Positions 35,801 through 45,769 of a DNA stretch of 64,000 nt are shown piece by piece; position 1 is the stretch's first letter, and the number at the start of each line of letters is the position of its first letter. Both the position numbers and the translations under genes were made by a program. Under the pieces are notes generated by a model. It saw nothing but the letters and a program-made list of their open reading frames with translations. It had not been told where the DNA came from and did no database searches. Origin of the DNA: Lotus japonicus (taxonomy: Eukaryota; Streptophyta; Magnoliopsida; Fabales; Fabaceae). The stretch spans positions 15,638,150 to 15,702,149 of the forward strand of contig NC_080042.1 in assembly GCF_012489685.1 (NCBI RefSeq), in the 5' to 3' direction.

Positions 35801-37330
35801 GATGAAGGAATTTTCATGGGATATTCTATGAACAGCAAAGCTTATAGAGTTTTTAACTCTCGCACAAGGACCATGATGGAATCTGTGAATGTGACTGTAG
35901 ATGATGAACCAAGCAAGAAGGAAGAAGAAGTTCTGAATGAAGATGATGATGGTACTGATGTTCCAGCCGATGCTCCAGCAACCGCCCTCGACAATGAGTC
36001 AGAAACAAGTGCTGATGAAAAGGAAGACAAAGATATCACATCTAAGAAAGCTCCATCAATCAGGGTTCAGAAGAATCATCCTCAAGAAAACATTATTGGT
36101 AATCTTCAAGAAGGGGCGACTACCAGATCTAGAAGTATAATTGCTCACAGTTGTTTCATCTCTAAGATAGAACCCAAGAATGTCAATGAAGCTCTCACTG
36201 ATGAATACTGGATAAATGCTATGCAAGAGGAGCTAGAGCAGTTCAGAAGAAATGAAGTGTGGGAGTTAGTTCCTAGACCTGAAGAAGTAAACATCATTGG
36301 TACTAAGTGGATCTTCAAGAACAAATCAGATGAAACTGGAACTGTCACAAGGAATAAAGCAAGGCTAGTTGCTCAAGGATATACTCAGATAGAAGGAGTT
36401 GATTTTGATGAAACCTTTGCTCCTATAGCTAGACTGGAATCTAAAAGACTCTTGTTGGGTGTAGCTTGTCTCTTGAAGTTCAGACTATATCAGATGGATG
36501 TGAAGAGTGCTTTTCTGAATGGCTATTTGAATGAAGAAGTCTATGTTGAACAACCTAAAGGTTTTACAGATCCGCATCATCCAGATCATGTGTTAAAGTT
36601 GAGGAAGGCGTTGTATGGTTTGAAGCAAGCACCTAGGGCTTGGTATGAAAGGTTAACTGAATTTCTTGTAAGCAATGGTTACAACAAGGGTGGAATTGAT
36701 AAAACTCTGTTTGTGAAGAATGACAAAGGTAAGCTCATGATAGCACAGATTTATGTGGATGACATTGTCTTTGGAGGAATGTCGAACTCCATGGTGGAGC
36801 ATTTCGTCTGACAAATGAAATCTGAATTTGAGATGAGCCTAGTTGGTGAATTGAATTATTTTCTAGGACTACAAGTCAAACAAATGGAGGATTCTATGTT
36901 CATATCACAGAGTAAGTATGCTAAAGGGTTAGTCAAGAAGTTTGGCCTTGAAAAGGCTGGTCACAAGAGAACTCCTGCTGCTACACACATCAAACTTTCC
37001 AAGGATGAGCAGGGGGAAGATGTTGATCAAAGTCTCTATAGAAGCATGATTGGAAGCTTGCTGTATCTCACTGCTAGCAGACCAGACATCACATTTGCTG
37101 TCGGAGTTTGTGCTAGATATCAAGCAGCTCCTAAAGCAAGTCATCTGCTACAAGTCAAGAGAATTATCAAGTACATCAATGGCACAAGAGACTATGGTAT
37201 TCTCTATACTCATGATACAAATTCCTCCTTAGTTGGATTCTGTGATGCAGATTGGGCAGGTAGTGCAGATGATCGAAAGAGCACATCTGGTGGATGTTTC
37301 TTCTTAGGGAATAATTTGATTTCATGGTTT
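32852..37330 (+). pseudogene. gag-pol: SIRE-type gag-pol, single frame with three stops, truncated in RNase H
   Basis: One continuous frame starts at ATG 32852. Gag (about residues 1-330) ends in the knuckle CHECEGYGHIRSEC; a coiled-coil-like region and a second knuckle CHYCGKNGHIKPYC (about residue 545) follow. Protease WYFDSGCSKHMTGN is at about residue 602. Integrase has HQRLGHLNYRG with CGECQIGKQ, HMDLMGP, RSDHGREFEN and QQNGIVERKNRT. RT includes LVAQGYTQIEGVDFDE, MDVKSAFLNGYL and intact IYVDDIVFGG. RNase H starts at FCDADWAGSADDRKSTSGG. Stops are TGA 35330-35332, TAG 35357-35359 and TGA 36809-36811. No frameshift over about 4.5 kb implies a fairly recent copy. The last codons to 37426 are not element sequence. 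Confidence 0.94.
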
Positions 37331-38097
37331 AGGAAAAAGATTGCAAACGTCGAAAGGAATGAGGAAATGCAGATGGAAACTTCGTTAGAAGCTCCGAATA
37401 GAGGAACTCTTCATTCGGGGTCTTAATTAAAGTCCCTGAGAAGTTAAAGTCTAGCTTCGGCGGACTTCCGGGAAGCGAAACCTAACAAGCGTACAGTCCA
37501 GGGTTTCGTATCGGAAAGCTGGTCATGATAAAAAAACTCAGAGGTTCTTATTCTACCTTCAATTCTAAAATTCTCTTAAACAGTGCTCTAGGAGCGGATA
37601 TAGCCTTTTTCAGACACTCTCGACCTTAGTCGGGAAGATTGCGTTTGAAGTTGTGTGGATCAATTATGTTCTTCAACCCAATCAACCCTAGTGCCGCATC
37701 TGCTGAAGTATAAAAGGAACAAAGACCTAAAACGTGAAGACACGGAAGCTAAGATTGAAGATCAAGTGTATTAGGATTATGAGTTGTGCTTTGTTCTTGT
37801 TATTTGTGAACTGGTCTTGCTCCCTGATTCTATAAGGCAAGACTGAGTTCTGTGTTGAGTTTGAGTGTTCAAACGTTGATTGTTATTTTTTATCACCAAT
37901 CACTGTGGCAGTGATTGAGAGAAAGTGAGAGGGGCTCTCATACTTAGGTTGAGATACCAAGTAGAAATACACTGGGTAGATTTGGAAAAGAACAATAAAC
38001 TTGTTTTGTTCATGTGTGTCTGTAGTTCCTGAATCTTGAGATAGTGGATTTCCTTTCTTTGGGCTTAGCCCTCCAGACGTAGGTGAAGTTTTTCACT
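37331..38097 (+). repeat. second copy of the SIRE element's left flank
   Basis: Matches 31144-31910 without gaps, with about four substitutions by eye. It contains the Tekay-like LTR fragment, the old SIRE LTR fragment and the TCACT target site (38093-38097). Confidence 0.93.
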
Positions 38098-38973
38098 TGT
38101 TGGAACATGTTGCCATGCATTTTGTCAAAACAACCGATTGTCGAAGCAGATGCCGTGGCATCTGACCTCGTGAAGCTAGGGCTTCAGTCCTCAGCTTGTG
38201 TTTCAGTTGTGGGCCCTCTGAAGATTTACTGAAGATATGTTTTTGAGTTACTTGAGGAGCAAGTAGCTATTCCAGAAGGGTTTATTTGTTGGGTTGTTAT
38301 TTGTTGAAACAATCTTTGTTAAAAGATTGGTTTCTATCTTTACTTGTATAATAAGAAACCGAATCTATCAAGATTGCGTTTTGAATTGCTGTTACTGCAA
38401 TCTGTTTCTTCAGCCCGTGCCAACCCTAAAGCCCATGCTACCGCTGCTGAAGTCTATAAAAGGATGAAGACCTAAAACATGAAGACGGTCGAAGCTGATA
38501 GAGAGAGATCGAGTGTTTTAGGATTTGTGTTTGTGCTTTGTCCTTTGTTGGTTGTGAATCTGTCTTTGCTCACTGATTCTATAAAGCAAAGAGAGATTCT
38601 GTGTGTTTGATTGCGTTCAAACTCTACTTGTTCATTGTGTTCACCAATCACTGTGGCAGTGATTGAGAGAAAGTGAGAGGGGCTCTCATACTTAGGTTGA
38701 GATTCTAAGTAGAAACACACTGGGTAGATTAGGAAGTGAACTATGAACTGAGTTGTTCATGAGTGTCTGTAATTCCTGAATCTTGAGATAGTGGATTTCC
38801 TTTCTTTGGGTGCAAACCCTCCAGACGTAGGTGAAAGTTTTCACTGAACTGGGTTAACAATTACTGTGTGTTATTGTTTCTGTTGTTAAGTTTTGTTTTA
38901 CTGTTAAGCGGTTGTCGAACCTCTTGTCCCAGCATCGTGCAGGACAATCGTATCAGAGGGAACCTGAATTACA
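38098..38973 (+). mobile_element. SIRE-type solo LTR with both target duplications
   Basis: 876 bp from TGTTGGAACATG to GAATTACA. TCACT is present on both sides (38093-38097 and 38974-38978), as for a solo LTR made by LTR-LTR recombination in place. The right flank is the rest of the old SIRE LTR. Confidence 0.9.
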
Positions 38974-38978
38974 TCACT

Positions 38979-39200
38979 GAACTGGGTTACCAATCCTTGT
39001 GTCTTGTTATTTTTGTGTTTAAGTTTTACTGATACTTCATGACTGTTGTTCTAATCGATTGTCCTGACATCGCGTACGACATTGTTCTAAGGGAACTAGA
39101 ATTTCAGTCAGGTTTGGTTTCTTTTAGGTGCTCTGTTTTGCACCTGTTTGGTTTGGTTTGGTTTGGTTTAGGTGCTCTGTTTTGACCCTGTTTAGACGTC
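38979..39200 (+). repeat. old SIRE-type LTR, right fragment and leader remnant
   Basis: 38979-39106 continues the old LTR and ends AGAATTTCA. A diverged leader follows, with TTTAGGTGCTCTGTTTTG present twice around a TTTGG run. The rest of that element is missing; the third Copia element takes over. Confidence 0.65.
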
Positions 39201-39278
39201 CTCTTTGACGTCTCTCATCGTTTGCCCAATTTTTTTTACTGGTGCTTTGTCTTTTTGGTATTTTTTCCTCTTTTCTTC

Positions 39279-40300
39279 ATGGTTGAAGAGAAGAAGAGTT
39301 TGGTGTCTTATGCTTTTTTCCGGATCTCCTAAAATTACCTCGGAAAAGCTTGATGGGAAGAACTATTTGAGTTGGCGTGATGCTGTTGACATTTGGTTTG
39401 TTGGTCAGGGATTATCTGACCATCTTTCTACCAAGGTTTCTGACATTGATGCTACTAAAAGAGAAGATTGGAAGAAAGTTGATGCTCAGCTTGTATCCTT
39501 GTTATGGCAGTCGATTGAACCGAGTTTGATGCTTCACTTTCGCACTTACAAAACTTGTTACGACATCTGGAAGACAAGACAGCCGAAACCTTTTATGCTA
39601 ATGATGTTCAAAGGCTTTACGAGACAGCTCGAGGTATATCATCTCTTCATATGACAGATACTGATCTGCCATCCTATTTGAAGAAGGCTCAACCTCTTTG
39701 AAATAAAGTCAAACTGAAGTTGGAAAAGGATGATGTAAAGGAAATGAAAAAGAAGATTGATAATCTGCTCATGGTACTTTTTCTCCATGGCCTCCATAAA
39801 GACTATGAATCTATTCGGAATAAAACTTTGACAAATCCTGGTATCCCTACTGTTGCAGAGCTTATTGGTCGTTTGATTAGGGTTCCACCACCATAGATTG
39901 ATTCTCACACAACTTCTGAGTCATCTGTTTAGGCCTCTAACTCCTTTGGTCGAGGTCGAGGTCGGGGTCGAGGTCGTGGAGGCAGATATGGAGGTATATA
40001 TGGAGGTCGTGGTAGAGGAAGAGGAAATCTTCATTGTTCCTATTGCGATAGGGACGACCACACTCAAGATCGTTGCTACCACATAGTTGGGTTTCCTAAC
40101 AAAACTGCCAGTGTTGCTCAATCTTCGGTACATGCTACTGAACAAAAGCTCGAATATGAGGAACATCGTCTTTCTGCTAATGAATACAAGGAATTTCTTC
40201 AACTTAAGGAAGCTCAACAATCTTCTTCCTTAGCCACCGTAGCACATGCTGGTAATTCTACCCTTTGTTTCTCTCAATCTACAGGATCGTGGATTTTAGA
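39279..40300 (+). pseudogene. gag: Copia copy 3 gag
   Basis: An ATG at 39279 begins MVEEKKSLVSYAFF. A shift leads into SPKITSEKLDGKNYLSWRDAV, a typical gag start of this Copia type. Further shifts and stops near 39655 and 39895 follow. The C-terminal part has a Gly-Arg-rich run and the knuckle CSYCDRDDHTQDRCYH (about 40035-40085). Confidence 0.8.
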
Positions 40301-41470
40301 TTCGGGTGCTTCTGATCATATGGCTGGTATTCTTTCCCTTTTCAATAATTTGACACCTCCTAAAGAACCTCATAGTGTTACTCTTGCTGATGGATCTAAA
40401 GCACAAGTCATGGGCATTGGTCAAGCTTCACCCCTTTCCTCTTTATCCTTAGATTCAGTCTTATTTGTACCTGGTTCCCCTTTTAATTTAATTTCCATAA
40501 GTTGACTTACTCGTAGTCTGAATTGTTCCATAACCTTTGTTTCTGATTCTTTTCTTATACAGGACCGGAGTACAGGGAAGACGATTGGAGTTGGATATGA
40601 ATCACGTGGTCTCTATTACATGCAACCTCATCTATCAGCACTATGCGCAGTCTTTGAGTCTCCTGATCTTTTACATCGTCGGTTGGGTCACCCAAGTCTT
40701 GAAAGGTTGAAGCGAATGGTTTCGAAGCTTTCTCATTTGAAGACATTGGAGTGTGAGTCATGTCAACTTGGAAAACATGGTAGGGCATCTTTACCATCTA
40801 GTATTAGTAGTCCTGCAGTATCACTGTTTGACCTCGTTCATTCTGATGTATGGGGTCCAAGTCGTGTTACGTCAGTTTTAGGATTTAAGTATTATGTTAC
40901 CTTTATTGATGACTTTTCAAGATGTACTTGGCTATCTTTAATGAAAGATCATTCTGAGTTATTCGAAGATTTTAAGACCTTTTGTTTCGAGATTAAGAAC
41001 CAATTTGGCAAGACTATTCGAGCTTTACGCAGCGATAATGCAAAAGAATATTTTTCTGCGCAGTTTACTTGATTCATGGCATCTCATGGCATCATTCATC
41101 AGTCCAGTTGCCCTCATACACACCACAACAAAATGGTGTTGCTGAACGTAAGCATCGTCATTTGGTAGACACAGCTCGAACTTTATTAATAACTGCTAAA
41201 GTACCATTGAAGTGTTGGAGTGATGCTATTCTTACTGCATGTTATTTAATCAATGCATGCCATCTGTTGTTCTTGGTAATAAGGCCCCTCACAGTATTTT
41301 GCATCCTCAAGCCACTCTTTATGTTGTTCCTCCCCGGGTGTTTGGCTCTACCTGCTATGTTCATAATCTTCCCCCTGGATGTGACAAGATGACTGCATGA
41401 GCTATTAAATGTATATTTCTTGGGTACTCCCGTTGTCATAAGGGACATCGGTGTTACTCACCTACTACAC
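40290..41470 (+). pseudogene. pol: Copia copy 3 protease and integrase
   Basis: Protease SWILDSGASDHMAG lies near 40290-40330. A TGA at 40503-40505 follows NLISIS. The integrase zinc region is HRRLGHPSLERLKR with CESCQLGKHG; the core has VHSDVWGPS, LRSDNAKEYFSA and PQQNGVAERKHR. Another TGA at 41070-41072 and a shift near 41250 break it before AIKCIFLGYSR. Confidence 0.85.
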
Positions 41471-41481
41471 ACTACTTTTAT

Positions 41482-42840
41482 GTGAGTGCGGATGTTACAT
41501 TCTTTGAGGATAAACCATTCTTTGACTCAGCATCCGACGTGGCTTCGCCGGACTTTATTGACCATATTATTCATTCCCCGGTATTTCATGTGCCACTCAT
41601 TGACTCTCGACGTTTTGGTATTACTTATGAGCGACGACAATCAAACACATCGGGGCGTTCTTCTACAGTTGAGACTTGTGATTCAGCTCCAACTCCAACA
41701 TCTCCTCCTGCTGCGGTCCTCCCTGATTCTCTTGATGATCAACCAATTGCTCTTCGTAAAGGTAATCGTTCCACCCTTAATCCTCATCCTATTTATAACT
41801 TTCTCAGTTATCACAAAATATCGCCTTCCTATTGTTCCTTTGTGTCTGCCTTGTCTTCTGTTACTGTACCTAAAACTGTTCAAGAAGCACTTTCTCATCC
41901 TGGATGGAGACAAGCTATGATTGATGAGATGACCGCCTTGGAGGCCAATCATACGTGGACACTTCTTCCACTTCCTCATGGTAAATCTACAGTTGGATGT
42001 CAATGGGTCTTTACCATTAAGGTTGGCCCTGATGGACAAGTGGACCGCTTAAAGGCCCGACTTGTTGCCAAAGGGTACACTCAGATCTATGGTCTGGATT
42101 ATGGTGATACTTTCTCTCTCGTTGCTAAGATGGCATCTGTTTGTTTGTTTTTAGCCATTATTGCTATTCGCCATTGGCCGTTGTATCAACTTGATATTAA
42201 GAATGTTTTCTTACATGGTGATTTGGAGGAGGAGATTTATATGGAGCAACCACCTGGGTTTGTTGCTCAGGGGGAGTTAGGTAAGGTTTGCCGGTTGAAG
42301 AAATCTCTATATGGTTTGAAGCAGTCACCTCGAGCTTGGTTTGGGAAGTTTAGCAAAGTCATTCAAGAGTTTGGCATGATTCGTTGTGAAGCCGATCATT
42401 CTGTGTTTCTTAAACGCTCATCATCCAATCAATCCATTTATCTTGTGGTGTATGTGAACGATATTGTCATTACAGGTGATGATCAAAAGGGTATTGAGGA
42501 GCTGAAACAACACTTATTCAAGAACTTTCAAACTAAAGATCTTGGTCAGTTACGATACTTTCTTGGGATTGAGGTGGCACAATCAAAGGTAGGTATTCCT
42601 ATTTCTCAAAGGAAATATGTTCTTGATATTCTAGAGGAAACTGGAATGCTTGATTGTAAACCTGTAGACACACCTATGGACCCCAATGTGAAGCTTCTTC
42701 CTAATCAGGGGGAGCCATATCCTGATCCTGGGAGATATAGAAGGTTAGTTGGGAAGTTAAATTATCTTACAATGACTAGACCTGACATTGCCTTCCCAGT
42801 TAGCGTTGTGAGTCAGTTTCTTAATTCACCATGTGATGAT
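41482..42840 (+). pseudogene. pol: Copia copy 3 reverse transcriptase with YVND in place of YVDD
   Basis: The frame is open from before 41482. It shows WRQAMIDEMTALE, LVAKGYTQIYGLDYGD, LDIKNVFLHGDLEEEIYMEQPPGF and LKKSLYGLKQSPRAWF. The catalytic motif reads VYVNDIVITG: the first Asp of YVDD is Asn, a GAC to AAC change, which should abolish activity. Coding continues through YFLGIEV and TRPDIAFPVSVV to SPCDD at 42840, where foreign sequence begins. Confidence 0.92.
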
Positions 42841-43305
42841 ACCCTATGGTTGGTCTCTATGCCTGCTTCACTTCGTAGCATTAAGGGGACAGTGCAATGA
42901 GGGAAATCGACTAGGAAAGCGATGTCTTCCCCCAAAAAAAATGAAGAGTGGAGGGGACTTCGACTGCCTTCTTGTATCGGGTGAAGATAAGGGGGTGGTA
43001 GTCTTAGTAGGGCTCGAACCTACAATATAAGCCCCTACGGATCTCTACATGCAATTTGCAACTGCAAAGCAAATCAGAAAGAAAGATGTCATCTATGCTC
43101 TTGACATCGAGAAAGAGCTTCGTTGTTTGATCTGTCCACTGGGACATCTACAAATTGAATCATCAAAGAAGAAGAACAGGCATTTTCCGCAACCCTTGTT
43201 GAAAGAGGAACTGCCTTTACTCGTCAAAGCCAGCATCCTAGATGCCTTCATGACCTATAGACTTGTTATTCAGCTTCTGTGGAATCTTTGTTTTGTTAAG
43301 TCATT
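42841..43305. other. 465-bp foreign insert in Copia copy 3 RNase H region, origin unknown
   Basis: The element codes ...CDD up to 42840 and resumes with HWNAVIRILKYIKGS at about 43305, exactly where the next His codon is expected, so 42841-43305 was inserted without loss. It has no transposon ends or clear target duplication. It carries the tRNA-like string GGGCTCGAACC and an open stretch ELRCLICPLGHLQ. Composition and clean borders suggest inserted filler DNA, possibly organellar, but I cannot prove a source. Confidence 0.65.
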
Positions 43306-43867
43306 GGAATGCAGTCATTCGGATCCTAAAATACATTAAAGGATCAGTTGGAAAGGGCCTTGTCTATACAGACAAGGGTCATACTGATGTCATTGCATAT
43401 GCTGATGCAGACTGGGCAGGTGATGTTAGTGATAGAAGATCCACTACAGGTTATTGTGTTCTTATTGGAGGCAATCTAATTTCCTGGAAAAGCAAGAACT
43501 AAACAGTAGTAGCAAGGTCTAGTACATAAGCAGAGTATCGTGCTTGGCTAACACTACGTGCGAATTGCTCTGGTTAAAGCACTTGCTTCAGAAGTTAAAG
43601 TTTTTTGAGTTAGGTCCTATGGAGCTTGCTTGTGATAACCAATCAGCTTTGTATCTTTCCTCAAATCCAATTTTTTATGAGAGGACCAAACATATAGAGG
43701 TTGACTGCCATTTTATCAGAGAGAAGATCCTCTCAGGTGTCGTCAAGACTTCCTATGTTCAATCTAGGGATCAACTTGCAGATATGTTAACTAAGTCTTT
43801 ACGAGGTCCTAGGATACAATACATATGTAACAAGTTGGATGCATTAGATATTTATGCTCCAGCTTGA
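43306..43867 (+). pseudogene. pol: Copia copy 3 RNase H
   Basis: RNase H motifs AYADADWAGDVSDRRSTTGY and NLISWKSKN are followed by TAA at 43499-43501, a second stop in the SSTxAEYRA motif, and a shift. It then runs clean through CELLWLKHLLQKL, ACDNQSALYLSSNP and TKHIEVDCHFIREK to DQLADMLTKSL, ending at 43867. Confidence 0.9.
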
Positions 43868-43874
43868 GGGGGAG

Positions 43875-44055
43875 TGTTGAATATTATTATTAAGATTTAG
43901 TTTAGAAATAGATATATAGTTCAAATATAAGTTTCTATTGTAGATTAGTATCTTTTAGATTTAGATAGATATAGTTTTTGTTATCTTTTTGCATCTATAT
44001 ATATTATACAAGTTTATCAATGAATAACACACAAGAAATATTATCAGATTCAACA
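43875..44055 (+). repeat. 3' LTR of Copia copy 3
   Basis: 181 bp, TGTTGAATATT to ATTCAACA, with TATA-like CATCTATATATATT near 43994. A single copy in the window. Confidence 0.8.
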
Positions 44056-44329
44056 TGATCTAATGATGAATGCGTTGGTTGCTTTATTAACTTGCAGAAA
44101 TTTTAGACTTTTGTTTTAGCCATTTTAGTTTGAGCAATGACTTTAAGTTGTTGATTGCTGATTTGTTTATCCTTTTGCTTTAGTTGTTTCCTCAGATCCA
44201 TTTTGACAGAATTTGTTTCATGTGGAATGACTCAAGCATAACTGATCCAAATTCTTTGTGCTTGGACTGTACTTTGATTGCAGATTGTCACCTCCTTATC
44301 ATTTTCGTAGTTAATTGTCATTACATCTG
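44056..44329. other. intron-like DNA between Copia copy 3 and DOT2-like fragment
   Basis: T-rich DNA with acceptor-like TTGCAG strings. No coding frame supported. Confidence 0.4.
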
Positions 44330-44520
44330 AGGGAGAAAGATAAAAATAGAGAGAAGGAGAGGGAGATAGATCAAGATAAAGAAAAGGTCAAGAGATAAAG
44401 TAAGTAGAGAGACCCATGAGGAAGATCATGAATTGAGTAATGTTCATGATAAAGTAGACTGCCGTGAAAACAGAGATGAGGAGGTTTGGTATGATGGAGC
44501 TGTTGCTTTAGCTCGGCTCA
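44330..44520 (+). pseudogene. fragment resembling SART-1/DOT2 (tri-snRNP protein), copy a
   Basis: The plus strand reads a Lys/Arg/Glu/Asp-rich run (EREIDQDKEKVKR) and then SRETHEEDHELSNVHDKVD and NRDEEVW. From memory this resembles the N-terminal charged region of plant SART-1/DOT2, a U4/U6-U5 tri-snRNP splicing factor. A stop after KVKR shows it is broken. Identification rests on a short stretch and needs a search. Confidence 0.45.
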
Positions 44521-44639
44521 TTAATTTTTTAATTTTTTTTTTGCAGTGTGAGATATGTTTGTTTCTATAGTTAATTAGTAGTATTTGCTATAATTCAGGT
44601 GTTGGTTTATTTGAATCAAAGAGATAGGGATAAGACAAA

Positions 44640-44845
44640 GGAAAGAGAGCGAAAGAAGCATACAGATAGTTAAGGGAAGAGGGTAAGCTATAAAGATGGA
44701 GAGAAGGACAAGGGGAAAGATAAAACTAGAGAGAAGGAAAGGGAGATAAATCTATTAAAAGAAAGGTCAAGAGATAGAGTAAGTAGATAGACCCATGAGG
44801 AAAATCTTAAATTGAGTAATGATGATAAGTAGACTACCACTTTAG
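44640..44845 (+). pseudogene. SART-1/DOT2-like fragment, copy b
   Basis: About 370 bp downstream a diverged second copy reads KERERKKHTDS, then after stops the run KDKTREKERE. Its DNA parallels copy a through GTCAAGAGATAGAGTAAG and CCCATGAGGAAAATC, but with more stops. A local duplication inside the pseudogene is the simplest explanation. Confidence 0.45.
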
Positions 44846-44849
44846 CGTG

Positions 44850-45447
44850 CCATTTAATGTCATAATTCCTTTGCTCTTTTTGAATGGTTCCTTTTCTCTT
44901 AGGCTCATACCACATAGTACTATTAAATTTCTCTATCATTGTTAAATGTGTTGTTTTCTATGCCATTAGTTAATTTTAACAAGAAAATGTATCCATCTGC
45001 TTATAGTCTTTTACTGTAATTTGATATTCATACGCTTTTTGTTTCTCGATATTGATCTTCCTTTGTTTGTTGACTTAAATTATAGAAGTTAGGTTGCTAA
45101 ATGGAGCTTCTGTGCAGTGGAAGGACAAATAAGAATGCTTTTACTTTGCTCACTACTTTCTATTTTGATATAATGTTTCAGCTTATCCCCTCTTGAGACT
45201 TTCTCTAAGGCATATAAGCTGTAAAAGAATCTCTCCCCTGAAAATTGAGCATGTCCTTGGAAACATCTCTCATTGAGCATATCCCCCTCTTGATTCTCTA
45301 AGATATATCCTCCCCTGGAATTTGAGCATGTCTCTAGAAACATCTCTCATTTTACTTTTGTGTGCATGCAAAAGTTGTTAGTGATTGAATTGTTAAACTG
45401 TATTACTCCATGTGAGCAAGTAAACTGTTTTATTTCTAATGCATCCA
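44850..45447. other. AT-rich flank of outer MULE, no gene seen
   Basis: Contains a repeated TCTCCCCTG(G/A)AA(A/T)TTGAGCATGTC motif at about 45230 and 45313, each followed by AAACATCTCTCATT. No coding frame supported. Confidence 0.5.
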
Positions 45448-45456
45448 TCTTTTTTA

Positions 45457-45660
45457 GGGTTAAATATGTTTTTCGTCCCTGAACTTTCAATGAGAGTTGG
45501 TTTTCGTCCCTCGCCGGAGTAAAAGCTGAGATAGGCCCCTGAACATAAGGAAAATGGTTGGTTTTAGTCCTTGCCGAAGTAGTGGTGCTGACCACCGTGG
45601 CCACATGTCACGGTGAGCTGACGTGGCTCTTCCACGTCAATTAATTAGCTTATGTGGAAA
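45457..45660 (+). repeat. left TIR of outer MULE
   Basis: Inverse match to 63720-63925, including CCACCGTGGCCACATGTCACGG. Confidence 0.9.
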
Positions 45661-45769
45661 TTTTTCTTATATTTATTTCAATTCCATATTATAATTTCTT
45701 ATTTTCTTTTTAAAATAAAACTTATTAATTAAACCCAAAATATTCATCCATCTTCAGATCTACTTCATC

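Larger units (their letters stand above)
31911..37330 (+). mobile_element. SIRE/Maximus-type Copia retrotransposon, 3'-truncated
   Basis: The 876-bp 5' LTR (31911-32786) starts TGTTGGAACTTG and ends GAATTACA. TCACT at 31906-31910 is the left target duplication. The gag-pol frame runs to the RNase H motif NNLISWF and stops abruptly at about 37330, where the sequence switches to a copy of the element's own left flank (31144 onward). No purine tract or directly joined 3' LTR exists. A flank copy and a separate solo LTR follow. Insertion was into an older SIRE LTR. Confidence 0.9.
39200..44055 (+). mobile_element. Ty1/Copia retrotransposon copy 3, lacking its 5' LTR
   Basis: Gag, protease, integrase, RT and RNase H occur in Copia order on the plus strand. 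A purine tract TGAGGGGGAG (43865-43874) leads into an LTR TGTTGAATATT...ATTCAACA at 43875-44055 (181 bp). No copy of this LTR lies upstream of gag; an old SIRE leader abuts instead, so the 5' end was lost by deletion or recombination. The coding region has several stops and shifts and a 465-bp foreign insert. Confidence 0.88.

Noticed and set aside
42990..43060. tRNA gene in the 465-bp insert
   Set aside because: Only a T-arm-like GGGCTCGAACC string is seen; I cannot build acceptor, D and anticodon arms around it.
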